Shown piece by piece: positions 46,576-58,850 of a DNA stretch of 64,000 nucleotides (position 1 is its first letter; every line of letters starts with the position of its first letter). A model generated the notes under the pieces. The model worked only from the letters and a program-made list of their open reading frames with translations, did no database searches and had not been told where the DNA came from. The translations under genes and the position numbers were made by a program. Source of the DNA: Furcasterigmium furcatum (Eukaryota > Ascomycota > Sordariomycetes > Glomerellales > Plectosphaerellaceae); NCBI GenBank assembly GCA_001599815.1, contig BCIA01000006.1, positions 3,908,961-3,972,960 of the forward strand, in the 5' to 3' direction.

Positions 46576-46867
46576 GGACGGGGAATTGCTAGCCCACGGG
46601 CATATGTGTATAGGTATGACAATCATGGTTGGGATTCGGGCGAGGAGCGGGCAGGATACCATGTGCTTGGCTTTGAACTACTAGGTGTAATGACGGACAC
46701 GCTGAATGATGACTTTCTGTTTGACTTTAATCTGTTGTTATGCCCGACTGTTGAACCAGCGCATGCCGCCCTTCTACCGTCTGTGGTGAACGCCGTTGTA
46801 TGTTTGCCGAGATGATATACAGGGTGCTTCGGGGGCCCTTCAACCTCCTCACCAAGCGCGACAAGTC

Positions 46868-48384
46868 TTACTGCTTGACATACTTGTGCTGCCCCCTCTG
46901 CACAACTTCAACCTCCATACCAACCTCGATCCAGCTCCTCAAATCCTCAGCATCAGTACCCTCTGCGTCCTCGAACAGAGGACACAACTGCATTCCCAGG
47001 CATCCCATCATGGGTGCTCCCTCGTCAACATCGCGCAGCTTCCTGAGAGACCTGTCGGGTTCAACACGGTGTCTTGTGCCACTACTCGGGTCCACGTTCG
47101 GCAGCTTGCAGCGCACCGTACGGCAGGAGACCTGGAAGTCGGCGGTGCTGGTAAGCGAGGACTTGCCGGGCTTGAAGCGAAGGGACTTCCACGTCTCCTC
47201 ATCATAAGGGGGCGAACCGGCGACTGAAGATTGGTTAGCAGCGGAATCAGGCAACGGCTAAGCTTGAAAAGCGTACCAATGATGTTGGAGCGGAATCTGC
47301 GAATGTCGAGTTTCTTGAGAGTTTCATCCTTGGGGACTTGCGAGTCGAAGTCTTGGAGGCTGGCCAGACTCATGAGATGTAGAGGGTACTAGTCCTTGTC
47401 AGTATCGCGAGCCCTCCAAAGGTGAAGCCAAGCATTGAGACGTACGGCGTCCTGAAATCCGACAATCGGCTGGTAGCCAGCTGCCTCCTTGGTCGGGGCA
47501 CAGCGGTATACCTCCCTCAGCACCTCCGGGTCGATCCTGAACAGTCCCAACTGGTTGCTCACGCCCAGGAACTGCGCAAGCTCCTTCGGCAGCTCCGACT
47601 TCAGGTTGAGGGCTTTCACAACGTCCTTCCAGATCTTGACATTTTCAAACTCGTAACCCCGCTGCTTGATCTCGGCGTCCGAGGGAAACGCGACAGGGAG
47701 CAGGATCTCCGTCTCCGGCACGGCGTTCCACCCGCGAGAGAGCTTCGCCGCGGCGGTCTGAAGCACGCCGCGCAGCCCCAGCTCCTTCCATGGGAACCTC
47801 AGCATGATCCATGCCTCACCCGGCGTGCCCTCGTAGCCGCCCGCGGCCTGCTTCCTCGCCGGGTTCGGCACCCAGACATCGACCTTGACCATGGCGAGCA
47901 GCGCGAACTGCCGCTGCGTGATGAACTCCCACGTATGCCCCTTCTGCTTCTCCTCCTCCGTGGCGTTCACGGACAGGGGGAACGGGCTCTTGAGCTGCGC
48001 AAAGGTGTAGAGCCTGTCGAACTCCAGCCCCGTGGGGAGGACGCGGGACCGAGACACTTCGATGCCTCGGCATGACTTCACCGGGAAGATTTCCAGAGCC
48101 TGGAGCCTCGCTCGAGATGCCTCGGATGCCGAGGCATCGCCCTTGTGGCGCGGTGAGTACTGATCCTTCAGATTGCTCTCTGCCTTCGAGAGACCGAGTC
48201 GGATGTGTGTCTCCGAGAGGGCATCGGATTTTGTCGCCGGGACGGGTGGGAAGATGTACAGGATGGGGAGGAGGAAGCCCAGGAGTGTGACGAAGGGGAG
48301 GAAGAAGACTGAGGCGTTCAGCTCCTGACCGGAAAAGAGTCCGGCGCCAGGCTCGGCTCCGGCCAAGACAGACTCGGCAGCCAT
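46868..48384 (-). CDS. MOSC-domain protein, mARC-like molybdenum enzyme
   Basis: Three exons (48384-47446, 47388-47277, 47223-46868) join in phase to 468 residues. A hydrophobic segment near the N-terminus (VFFLPFVTLLGFLLPILYIF, about 26-45) looks like a membrane anchor. A MOSC_N beta-barrel domain follows (LEIFPVKSCRGIEVSRSRVL, then GLEFDRLY), then the MOSC domain proper with RRFRSNIIVAGSPPYDEETW and a conserved Cys in TVRCKLPNVDPSSG at the position that binds molybdenum cofactor in mARC. The protein ends with GAPMMGCLGMQLCPL and a short beta-rich tail. mARC enzymes reduce N-hydroxylated substrates such as amidoximes with cytochrome b5 and its reductase on the mitochondrial outer membrane. 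That function is inferred from the family. The first intron is also open in the unspliced frame for 19 codons before a stop. Confidence 0.88.
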
Positions 48385-51300
48385 GGTGATGGGTATAATA
48401 GCGTCCTCGTGTCTCGACTAGACGAGCTTTACACAAGCCACGCTTGGGTTCTTTCCTAGAGTGTGCTGGCCTTGGACTTCTTCTCGGCAGATTGGATAGA
48501 CATTGGCCATGGCACGTCGGTTTTTGTTTTTGCCGAGACTATTGTGACACACTGAGTCGTGTGCTGTGATAGCCTCCGATAGCCTGAGATCTCAAACGAC
48601 ATCGCCCCTGAATGTCACGTGATCAATCATGTGCTCTGACCTCGACCAACGTACTTACTCAAGGTACCTAGTAGCGTCGCATTATGATTTGAGCGAATAG
48701 ATGAGGACAACGACGGTATTATTTTCCGACAAGATCATTCCGAAGAAAGTCGGGAGGCCAGGAGGGATGTCCCCCGGGATCCGGGGCTGCTCAAAGCGCC
48801 GGACGGTGGTTTGACCGAGGCACGACGACTGGCTGGCTGGTCTTGTAAGATGCCTGTCGTTCTCTTTTATGTACCTATCCGCAGGCAGCATGTGGCCAGG
48901 GCGGAGCTGCCAACATATTTTGATGATGCCCAGTACATGTATTGAAATACTGCTGTGCCATCCGGCTGCATCGCCGAGGGTCACGCCGCCGTCTGCGCCC
49001 CTCCAGCAGGAGCCGAAGAGGTCCTTGTATGTGTAGTCACTAGCAACCTCCGGCTCGACTCGTCCAGATGCCAGGCGGCAGAACTGCGTGGTTTGCCGCC
49101 CTAGACATGTTGAAGCGGAGATTGAGACCACAGAGTGATTGCTCGTATTAATTTGCAAGTGCTGATTGCGATGCCTGCAGCCCTCTGGAAAGGAGGCATG
49201 TACTGGCTTCGGAACATCAATCTCTCCACCAAACCGTGCCAAGGGATCAGCGGTCTGGACTGCAGCATGGGCGAGCGTCCACTCATTCGACTTGAAGCCT
49301 CTCAACCCTGCGGCCTGCCCCCCTGACGTTCGCGGCAGTAGCCGGTGGCTCTCGGGATGCAAGTTGTCACGACCCGCTGTCATATTGGGCGCCTTCTCCT
49401 CTCGACAATTCCAGGGCGAGCACTGTCTGTACTTGGTACATTGGTACCGGTTCAAGGGTTGAGGGGGCGGCAAGGATGATCACCTCCCCTGTCATGTACG
49501 GGCCCTGCGCGGGGAGCACAACACAGGGGTGGCCTCTGGCCCAAGCAATCCGTCGAGAACGGCTCTTGAACGCAATTGCTCACATTTCAGCGACCCCACT
49601 GGCGCCGGACAGCGTCAAGCTCCACGGAAGGTGGGTTGAATACCCGGCTGGCGCTCCGATTGACCAGTATTGATGTGGGCGATGTTGAAGACGGCTGGGA
49701 AAAAATCACTAGACGCAAAGGCCGCATAAACGGCCTACCACTTCGACAATCTGTCCACAGGAGGCCTGCCTGTACTTGTAGGCTGCAAGTCAGAGAGGAT
49801 CACAACACCTTGAAACAGTTGAAGGCACCTTCGGTGGGGATGAGTCCGCCGATGCTCGGACAACAGGAGATTTCCGGTCCACCAGTCCATCAGAATCCAA
49901 CATTGAAGAACCAGTCACTTGGGCGGGAGGAGCGGGCCATCCATGCGGGTAGCCAGCATGTTATGGCTGCGCAACGTGGCTGGCCTCCTTGGGCGGGATC
50001 TAGCTGCAAATCGACGATGCAACATCAGCTCAACGGCCGGAAGGCTTGCTCCCAACTTTGTGGCTGCAGGTCATTGATTTCATTGAGAAGAACAAACCTT
50101 GGAGGACAAACAGTACTGGGGGCGCGCACGCTCTCACTGGTGGCCTGCTCAGCTTTCTCAACAGGACCCGGCCTTTGATGGATAATACACGCACGCTGTG
50201 TTGCCATACTGGCCGGCACTTCGCGGGGAGGCTCGAGGCATCCGAGGGGCCGGAGGATTCAAGGTCACCGTGCCTGGCAGGAGAGACCGATGTCGTAACA
50301 GCTGATTTGAGACAGGGTTTGAGTCAACACTCCGTGTTTGACGTGGTGGGACGTTCTCCTGCGGGCAGCTGTGTTTGGACTCCGCACGCGCGCGATCTTG
50401 CAGAACTCATCATGGTTGGGTTTCCCACGTCCAAGGAGGCGGCCATCCCCCAGGATCAACAGTATGCGGGCAGCGATTGGTGATTGACTGGCCAGCGAGT
50501 GTCATTGGCGAAAAATCTGCTCTGAGTACTTGTAGGGTAGTTGAGCTCTCACAGTGGTTCAGAATGCGAGGTTTCCGCCATTCCGGGCCATCATCCATCG
50601 GACCATGACTGGTCTCGATGACCCAAGATTCTGGAGCGGGCTCCATCCACCAAGTATTGCGCCGGCGGCATGTCCCCGACCCGAGAGCCCGAAGGTTGTG
50701 GAATGAGATAGGGACCCCCCAGCTTTTGGCGACAGAATCACTGTCCAACATGGTACAAGGCCTGTCGAGGTGTGTCGATCGTGGCACTGACAATTGACAG
50801 GAGTGCAGACACGCCATCCTTGTCAGACGTACCAGCTGCAACGGCGCCAGACGCGGGCGCGCTTGGCAGATGACGGGAAGGGACCTTTGGTACTCCTTCG
50901 GGACAGTCTTCGGGTTTGTTGCTTTTCTGGGCTTGGATTCTGTGCTGTCGGATCTTAGCGCAGGGCGGGAAATCAGCCAGGAGCCAGGAGCCAGGAGGCT
51001 TGCAAGCTTGCAAGGATGGACATGAATGTGATGTGGTCTGCGGACTTGGACAGAAGGACATTGTCTGTTCCATCTGGTACCTAATTACCCGATGGGAATA
51101 CCGTCTCCATGGAATGCACCTTCTCGCCCAACTCACACAGGCCACGTGACGTTGTACAAGATGGGAGGGGCTCTGAGTTCTGAGGAAGGTGCCACCAACG
51201 ACACCTCAGGAGAGATCGGACGAACAGGCAGGTGCGATCCAGCTAGTCGGTCATGTACGACTGTCAGTTGGTGCTAAGGTGCCCGGTAAAGCCTGGAGTC

Positions 51301-53183
51301 ATCCACTCTTCGAAAATGCCTTGAGCTCGAACCATCACGGGGTTCCATCCAACAAGCAAATCCCTGGCTCGATCCCACGTCCAAACCGCGATCAGCAGAT
51401 GATCCAATTGGTGAACCCACTCAGACCAGACCAGCACCCTTACTAGTCAGCCACGAGCAACACGGGTTGACGGGGTCTTCCGCCAGGAAGAAGCAATGTC
51501 AGGTATACGCTGTAATGGAACCGTCCGAAGGGACGAACCTGACCTGCAATTTCGGCTGATCGGGCCCCGAGAAAGATAGGCAGTGAGACATCCGCAGCTA
51601 GTCGGACTCGTATACATTTCCCGAGAACGATGACCGCCTTTTCGGATGCCGTTCCTACATCCACGAACATTCTCAGTCCGAGGAAACATATACTCAGCTG
51701 AGATACCAAGAAGGAACTGCCGGCCGTCCAGCCTCCTCCGCATCAACATCTACGCATTGAGGCAAGCGCCTCGTCAACTTGGCCGAGCTCCGCTCGTTGA
51801 CTCTGTCATTACCACCTGGGCGGAGAATGAGAAACATCGACTAAGGGTCCGTGCTTCCGGCTCGATCCATGTCAATCCCACACGCTGACATGGATGTTGA
51901 CCAGTTGACGGGCTTCCTAGTCCGACCACTTCTGGTTTAGCAGGATGGGATGGGATTGTCCCGTGGTCTGGGCGTGCCCCTGTTCGCCTCCAGCACCAGG
52001 CCAGGGATCACACACACGCAACCATAGCGTCGGCGGCACATCACTTTGCGCCGCGGCACCTTTGAGGTCCACCAGCAATCGCCGGCAGGTAACGCGCTCT
52101 CGCGCTTCCAAGGCCCCGTCATCCGATGTCAGGCAGACTTTCCTCATCGGCCTCCCGCAACCATCTTTATCAGATCTCCAGGCTACAGGTAAGTACGTAT
52201 CCATGTGCTCATAATTTACCAGCACTTGTCTCCCTTCAGCCTGGCGAGTGAGGGGTGCTACCTAATCTCTGAGCCAAGGATGCTGAGTAGTGTTTTGGTC
52301 ATCTCCGCTAGGTTCCTCGCTCCCCACTTGATCAAGGACACGGCTCTGTTCTGACAGCATCAGGGTCGCCGGATCCGGCGTTTACAGAACCCGCCCTTCA
52401 CATTCGAAATCAGCCCGTGACCAAGGTTTCCAGGGCCGCACTGTCCAGGGGAGGGAAAGCTGCCACCAGTGCTCGTCCTGGTGTGTTACGCATCACCTCG
52501 CAGCCTGGTGCCTGTCGTCACCAGCCCTTACCTCTTAGACCTGTACACATGTATGTAAAGTACATACTGTATTGAGAGGGACAGGGCATGTCTTTCCTGA
52601 CATCCACGAGGTGGCCAAGCAGCTTCTCCTTTTAGCGCCCCCGCACGCCACGCAGCTGAGGTTGCGGTGTATTTTCAACGACACCAACCCTGCGACGTGT
52701 GCCACCCCTGTCCTCTCCCACGTCAACACCAGCGGCACGCCACACCACTGTTTCCAGCTAGTTTTAGTGGTGATCAAACGTCCGTCTACCATCAGATCAG
52801 GATGCCCTTGGGTCACTCTCGACAAAATACCTTGTTGAAGAGCGACTAGTCATCCGCTGGGGGACCAGGTTACATCACCTGAAATCCCCCCTTGCCTTGC
52901 TAGGCCACGAAGGCAACAAGCCTCCTCTTGTCCCAGGTTTCACACGCCAGCTTGCCGGGCCTTTAGGAGCCGCTGCATCTCCCGCATGTCGGCGCATTGA
53001 CAACATACTACTGTACGAGTACATGACATCCACTTTACTCTTTGGGACTTGGTGAGCGCGCCGCCTCCGTAGCGTTCTAATTTTGATCTTGACAACTAAC
53101 GTGGTCCGTGGTCAGCTACTCAAATCCCCCTCCAAGGTTTCTCGGAGCACGGCTGTCCCTGACCAGAATTTAACGCGCCCACA
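48385..53183. other. Gene-poor region, no supported gene
   Basis: About 4.8 kb of the nearly 6-kb gap between the MOSC gene and the zinc-cluster regulator. Base composition is mixed rather than extremely AT-rich, so there is no sign of heavy repeat-induced point mutation. The frames are short and compete with others in all phases; the longest is a 263-codon minus-strand frame at 48682-49473 that is Cys/His/Arg-rich and without a motif. No terminal inverted repeats, transposase, integrase or reverse-transcriptase signatures were seen. It could be long-range upstream DNA of the regulator gene or house non-coding RNA. Confidence 0.45.
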
Positions 53184-53471
53184 TCACCTCAAGTGCGAGC
53201 TGCTGCCACGCATACCCCCAGACTCTAGGCGCTGGACCTCGCCCGGAAGGTCATAAACGTGAACGAGAACCAAGGGTTCCATCTTTCCAGAGAGATCGAA
53301 AGCCAAACGACTGCATTGATCTGGCGTCTCCTTAACCTTCAAGACGACAAACCAGGTCTTCTTCAAAATATACCGGTACGTGTGGACCAACGCAATCCGG
53401 GTTTCCCCTCTGGCCATGTTAAATAAGTACTCCGAAATCTGACTTTCCACTCGTTCACTCAACAGCTTCAT
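53184..53471 (-). CDS. Possible small protein of unknown function
   Basis: A 95-codon frame starting with ATG at 53471. Its predicted protein has a balanced, globular-like composition (for example HTYRYILKKTWFVVLKVKET) with aromatic and aliphatic residues in a beta/alpha-like pattern, unlike the low-complexity frames around it. No family is recognised and codon use is mixed. It lies upstream and antisense to the zinc-cluster regulator. It may be chance. Confidence 0.25.
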   Translation of the reverse strand: MKLLSERVESQISEYLFNMARGETRIALVHTYRYILKKTWFVVLKVKETPDQCSRLAFDLSGKMEPLVLVHVYDLPGEVQRLESGGMRGSSSHLR

Positions 53472-54489
53472 CAGATACTGACTGGCTTTGGTGTTCAGCT
53501 GTCTCGAATACCCCTTGTTATATCTGCACGCCGTTACTACCTACGTCAGTGGCCTCGACGACGCATCCTTCCCAGCTTCCCAGCACCAGCCCACATACCA
53601 CCCCCGTCCTCAGCACCAGCACCAGGAGCACACCCCCCAGTTCCCAGGCATTTCAGCGACTGGCACACTGTACCTGCCCCGCCGACTCTGTTGACTGGGG
53701 CCCGTTGTCGATGCAGACCTACTAACCAACCACAGCGGCATCCTGGGGGCTCTAGCGCTCCCCCTCCCTCCTTATCACAGTAAGTATTTTGCCAGCATTG
53801 GTGACTCCAGCACCATCGGACCTCCTCGAGGATGATTCCAACGCCTCGTTCCCCTCCCCCTGTCCTCCCTGACGGGTCCCCGGCCCAGCCCACGCCAGTC
53901 CCACCAACAGATCGACAGCAAGGCTCACGTCCTTCGTCGGTCAACCTGAAGTGTGGCGATCATTCTGACAAGGGTCAACCCCACCACAGACTAGTTCCCT
54001 CCGTGACAGAGGACTTCACCACTCCATTGGGAATTTCTGCTCCTCCATCACCCCGAACGTCGATGTGTACCGACTTTGTCTGCCATCTGAGCATCACCTC
54101 TTCCCTGTGAGATCAACCTGCCTCCTGACAACGATGTCTGCTGACATTGCAAGCCGACCTGAGATTATTCGCCTTGTCAACTTCGGAACGCTCTGGTGGC
54201 TGATCGAGCACTTCACCAGGACCTTCACATCAGACCCTAATTGATGTTCGCCAGCGCGCAGCACAACGCAGACAGACTCCCCACACAACGAGACCTCTTC
54301 TCGACGCGGTATTCCGCGGCATCCCTATGAAGAGAGTGCCTTCGCGAACCAACAATACAGAGGTCAGACCACCATGGCACTGGCTTGAGTATCCGAGCAT
54401 TGGTAGCCCGACAGACAGATTGGGACAGGGAGACTCGCGCACATCTTGACAGCCATCAAGACTGTTAGGCTTTGGAAACATCGTCCACC
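53472..54489 (+). promoter_or_regulatory. Promoter and long leader of the Zn2Cys6 regulator
   Basis: About 1 kb of C-rich, pyrimidine-biased DNA directly upstream of the regulator start. It contains several upstream ATGs and a consensus-like donor (CACAGTAAGT near 53775-53784) that suggests leader splicing. Such leaders with upstream frames are common for fungal developmental regulators. The functional reading is inference. Confidence 0.4.
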
Positions 54490-56798
54490 ATGAGTGACCA
54501 CTATCATCACTTCCTGGCCTCCGTCAATGGGGTGGGGGGAAACCCTGGTACCAGCCCCCAGGAGCTTCACCCCTCCTCGCCCTTTCCCGGGGCGCAGTTG
54601 CCGGGCACCGGACAGTTGCAAACTCCATACCAAAACTTCAGCTACTTTGGCACCTTTACAGAGCCATCTTTGGGGTACAACCAGCCGAAGTCACAGAAGA
54701 GCCGCAAGAAGGCAAGCTCCAATCTCGATCCCGTCAAGCATCGTCGCACGCGCTCTGGATGCTTCACGTGCCGAAGCAGGCGAGTAAAAGTCTGTGATCG
54801 CAGCCCCGCTCCACAGGAGCTTTGCTAACTGTCAAGTAGTGCGACGAAACACGACCAGTCTGTGAGAGTATGGCTGCACGCTGCGCTGCTGTGGGTTGAG
54901 AGACTGACGGCTGTCCTAGGATGCAAGAAGGGGAGCAGAGAGTGTATCTACCCGGATCCTCCCCCTGGAAAAGGAAGCAACGGTCAAAATGCAACAACTA
55001 AAGAGCAGGGCGTGATTCTACAACAGGCCAGTCCGGCATCCTCTGGCGGCACAGACGAACTCGAAGATGGCTTCGGCCGACGCAGCAAATTGGATACTAT
55101 TCGGGACATTCCAGAAGAAGAATATGACGAGGCCGAGGGAACACAAACGTCAGCAGCAACGGCGTCCTTTGGTGGAAATCCCAAGGACTCGCCAGCCGCA
55201 TCGACAGAAACGAGCAGCAGCCACACGGCAACGGCTCGGATTACGCCAGAACGGCCAAGTTTGTTTCCCGGTTCCAAGGTCGACTGGACAAAGTTCTCGC
55301 CGGATGTCCAGCGCTACATGCGGCATTATCACGAGAATATCACATGCTACCACTACTGCCTGCCATATGATGGGGACGGCTTTTTCCACACCATCTTGCC
55401 CAACTTTGCTTCCCGGAATGAAGCGTTGCTTAATGCACTGGTGGGCTTCGCAGCGTATCATTACAACATCGAACACAACCCGAACGGCAAGATACAAGAG
55501 TTCCTGCAGTATTATAACCGTAGCGTCACCCTACTTATTTCGTTTTTGAAGAGACGAGAGAAGCCGGACGTTGCGACCTTGCTGACGATATTGCAATTGG
55601 CGACGATAGAGGTACTTTCTTGACCGTTGCCCCCCTCAGGGATAGGAAAGTCTAACATTCGGTAGGAATATCTGGGCGATTGGATCAACCTCATGGGCCA
55701 CCAACGGGCGGCCTATGAGCTCTTGACAGATCTCTTCACGCCCCAATCCGTCGTCCAATCCCCTTTGGGCAGACTTGTTGTGCATTGGTACACCAGATTC
55801 GACGTATTTGTTGCGATGAGGGGAAGCTTTCCGACGATGCTATCACGAGAGTGGTTCACCGAGTATCTCGACTACTGCCAGTCCCAAATAGCTCTGCGGG
55901 ACAAGACGAGAGAGTTCCATTGGAAGATGGACGCGGAGCTCGCAACCTTTCGCCTCATATCTAGGGATATCTCGACACTGATTGCCCGAGGCAGTCGCGG
56001 ACAAATCACCCCTGAAGACTTCGCAACCGAGCACGACCAGATTCTGGCACGACTGGAGCATTGGAAAGAGACATGGGACCCTGTGGTTGTAGATCCCGAC
56101 TACCTCGTCACGGACTTCAGCTATGGTACGCCGATGGTCGCGGACGACATCGTCAACCCATACACGCCTGGTCTTCTTTACCAGCTGCCCAGGTTTGCAA
56201 CCACCATGTTGACGGTGCAGTACCTCTCCTGTCTCATCATGCTCAAGTGCCAATCTCCTACCGCTGAGCGGCAACAACTCTACCAAGAATTAGCGGTGCA
56301 CAGCTACCAAGTGTGCCAGGTGTTCGAGCTAGTGTCTCGGTGGCCGGGAAGCCCCAGGGGTAGCATACTTGCTATTGACCCGGTGCTATCCATGGCGGCA
56401 CTCTTCCTGCCACTCGATGCCAAGCATACTGCGTGGTTCAGGCGGAAGCTGGCCATGTGTGAGATGGCAGGGTATGTGTACATCTTGCATCGCAAGCGGC
56501 TCCTTTGATTATCCGGAGCCTGCTATACTGGTGTTTCACAAACCGAAGTGAGCCTTCAAGCTAATGCCGATGACGCAGGAATATTCACCCCATCACGATA
56601 CGCACCAAGTTAGGCGAGCTCTTCAGCGCCCCCTACTGCTCCCGCTGGTGGCTTCCCGATGACGAAGGCTTCACGCCCATTCTCCAAGCTACGCGAACCC
56701 TAGCTGACGAGCGGAATGCGGCTGCGATCGATGCACAGCAGGATAACTTGCGTGAGGTTCACCACGTATTCTCACGGCTTCAGATGAATGATGGCTAG
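54490..56798 (+). CDS. Zn2Cys6 transcription factor
   Basis: Five exons (54490-54789, 54840-54867, 54920-55611, 55666-56471, 56579-56798) join in phase to 681 residues. The zinc cluster is assembled from three exons, including a 28-nt second exon: Cys91, Cys94, Cys101, Cys108, Cys111 and Cys118, spaced C-x2-C-x6-C-x6-C-x2-C-x6-C, with the basic linker RSRRVKCDET. It is preceded by KHRRTRSG. Six Cys hold two Zn ions and bind CGG-type half-sites. The middle is Ser/acid-rich, then a long helical region (about 220-620; FHTILPNFASRNEALLNALV and following) matches the fungal-specific factor domain of the Fungal_trans_2 type. The cluster resembles regulators such as Pro1 and Moc3 of sexual development and stress, but I cannot assign a target. 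The unusually large upstream gap fits a regulated gene. Confidence 0.85.
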
Positions 56799-57135
56799 GT
56801 TCTCTGTTTCTGTTTCCTGGTACGGATTTTAAAATGGTGATGCTGGGGGAAAGCGACACGGTCTATCAGTATCATTGGATTCTGCAGGGACTGCTATATT
56901 TACACTAGGTAGACAGCGGTGGGATGCAACCAGTGAGCGGCCAGAACAAGTGTCGAGTCAAACCCGATTCGCAGTGGGAAATCGCTGTGAAGTCTGCAGC
57001 ATGCCCGCCAAAGCTTGATGTATTTCATGAGGCTGGGTCGGCATGTCGATTATATCGCGCTGTGTCAGTTCATATGGGTATTGACAAGAGGGAACGCCTG
57101 GTTCCGGATTATGGTACAACAACCTGTCGATGCGT
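56799..57135. other. Intergenic between convergent genes
   Basis: 337 bp between the stop codons of the zinc-cluster regulator and the MOB gene, holding both 3' ends. Nothing else seen. Confidence 0.55.
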
Positions 57136-58850
57136 TCATGCGTCTTTCACAGCCGGCGTCTCATCTTCGGGCTTCATCTCCTCCGCCTTGGTCTGGGTAT
57201 CCTCCGCATCTGCCTCGGCCGGTGCGTCTGCCGCCTTCTCGTCTGTGGGAGCAGACTCCTTTGCTTCCGGTGCTTCTTCCGTCTTAGTTTCCTTTGCTGT
57301 CTCCTCTGCCAGGGCGTCTTCTGTCTTGGGTGCTTCCTCGGGCTCCGACTTGACTTCCGTCTGCTCTGGCTCTACGGCCTCTGGAGCGGTTTCCTCCGTA
57401 GGAGGCTCCGGTGCTTCCGGCAGCGTCGGTGCTGGCTCTTCTGGAGCGGATTCCTGCTCTGGCTGTTTCTCGGGCGTTTCTTCGACATCAGGCGCTGGTA
57501 CCTCCGGCGCGACGTCCTGCTCACCGTCGGGTGCTGTCGTCGTAGCGTCCTCCTTGTTCTTCTCCTCCGTCGGCGACGCGTCGGTCATGATTTCCTGCTC
57601 GACGATGACGGGCACCTCCGTCATCTCGGACTCTTCCTCGACCGTCTCAGGGGCGGATATAGTCAGCTCCTTCAGCTTGTTGGTGACGTCGTGGTCCTCC
57701 TCGTCTGTCTCCATGACCGTCGTCACGGCGCTGCCGGTCGAGGGGCTGGCGCGGATGTGTCTCCTAGTGTTCGTCCTACCGGCGGATTGGTAGTTCTCAT
57801 CCAACGCGGAGCCGGGCAGCGGCTGCTGCTCCTCCTGCTGCTTCGCGGGAGGTTTGGCGATGGTCACGCCCGGAGCAGGGCCGCTCTTCTTTCCGCCTTC
57901 CTCGCGAGGCGTCTCCTCAGCCGCGGCAGGAGCCGCGGGCGAGGGGGTCTCGAGTCCCTCGGCCTCGGGGGGCAGCTTGTAGTTCTCGGCAGGGAGGAGC
58001 TCGTACATGTCGCACACGGTCTTGAAGAAGACGTAGAGGCCGGTCTGGCCCTCGATGTTCCAGAAGACGGCGCGGTGCTGGAACCAGGCGTGGGCGAAGA
58101 TGCGGTGGAGGCGTCGGAAGACGTTGACGAGGTTCTTGACGGCGACGCCCTTGATGTGGACGTCGGCGGAGACGACGAAGCGGCTGGGGAAGATCTTGGG
58201 GTCGGTGACGACGTTGGCGGCCCAGTCGAGGGTGTGGCAGCAGTAGTCGATGGCGCAGCAGGACTTGGGCTGCTCGTGGACGGCGCAGAGGAACTGCCAT
58301 TCGGAGGCGCGCATCTCGGGGCAGGTGGTGGCGCTGCAGGGGGGCGCGTCGAAGAGGAAGCCGATGATGAGGGTGTTGCACTGGGAGATGAGGAAGCGGC
58401 AGAGCTCGTAGAGCCAGAGGGTGCGGTCTATGCCCTGGGGCGGCGTCGCGAGCTGGACGGCGGTTGTGCGTGTGATGGCCTGGGTGGCGCTGTTGGTGTG
58501 GTAGTAGTGGAGGGCTGCGAGGTGTTCCTGGAGCTGGAAGGCCGAGTCGAGCTGACCGACGAGGAGAGTGTCAGCTACGGCGCCGTCTGGAGGCTTTGTT
58601 GCAGTGGTGGAAGCTATCATACCTCGTTCAGGGGCACCAGAGGCGGCCCGGCAGCCATATCTTGTGCCTTGCTACCTGGGTGGATGCGCCGCTTCGCATT
58701 CGCCTCGATGAGAGTCTGTTCGAGCTGCGACGGCTGGCGATTTGCCTGACCACCCATTCCCATGGGCGACTGAGGGCCGAGCTGGTCTTCAGCGGGCGGA
58801 GGAGGGCTCGGCAGCCGGGGCGAGCTGGGCGACATGGACATGGTTGCCAT
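57136..58850 (-). CDS. MOB4/phocein-type MOB protein with long acidic tail (STRIPAK subunit)
   Basis: Two exons (58850-58623, 58551-57136) with a 71-nt intron in phase 0 give 547 residues. After a Pro/Ser-rich start, the MOB domain (about 75-280) carries the zinc ligands of the family: a C-x4-C pair in PCSATTCPEM and an H-x4-H pair in HAWFQH. ASEWQFLCAVHEQPKSCCAI and CCHTLDWAANV are diagnostic of phocein/MOB4 rather than the kinase-binding MOB1/2 groups. In Neurospora and Sordaria the counterpart MOB3 is a core STRIPAK subunit, with striatin and PP2A, needed for hyphal fusion and fruiting-body formation. The last about 240 residues are almost entirely Glu, Ala, Pro, Thr and Ser in short repeats, absent from the about 225-residue animal phocein. 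Divergent from the COG0523 GTPase gene. Confidence 0.92.

Noticed and set aside
48682..49473. 263-codon minus-strand frame in the gene-poor block
   Set aside because: It is the longest frame there but has irregular composition, no motif and no start or splice support, and other frames nearby are of similar quality.
48385..54489. Possible degenerate transposon or RIP-mutated repeat
   Set aside because: No terminal repeats, no transposase or reverse-transcriptase signatures, and no AT-rich, TpA-rich composition was seen by eye.
57130..58749. 539-codon plus-strand frame opposite the MOB gene
   Set aside because: Arg/Leu/Gly-rich antisense of the acidic repeat tail and MOB domain, with no independent evidence.
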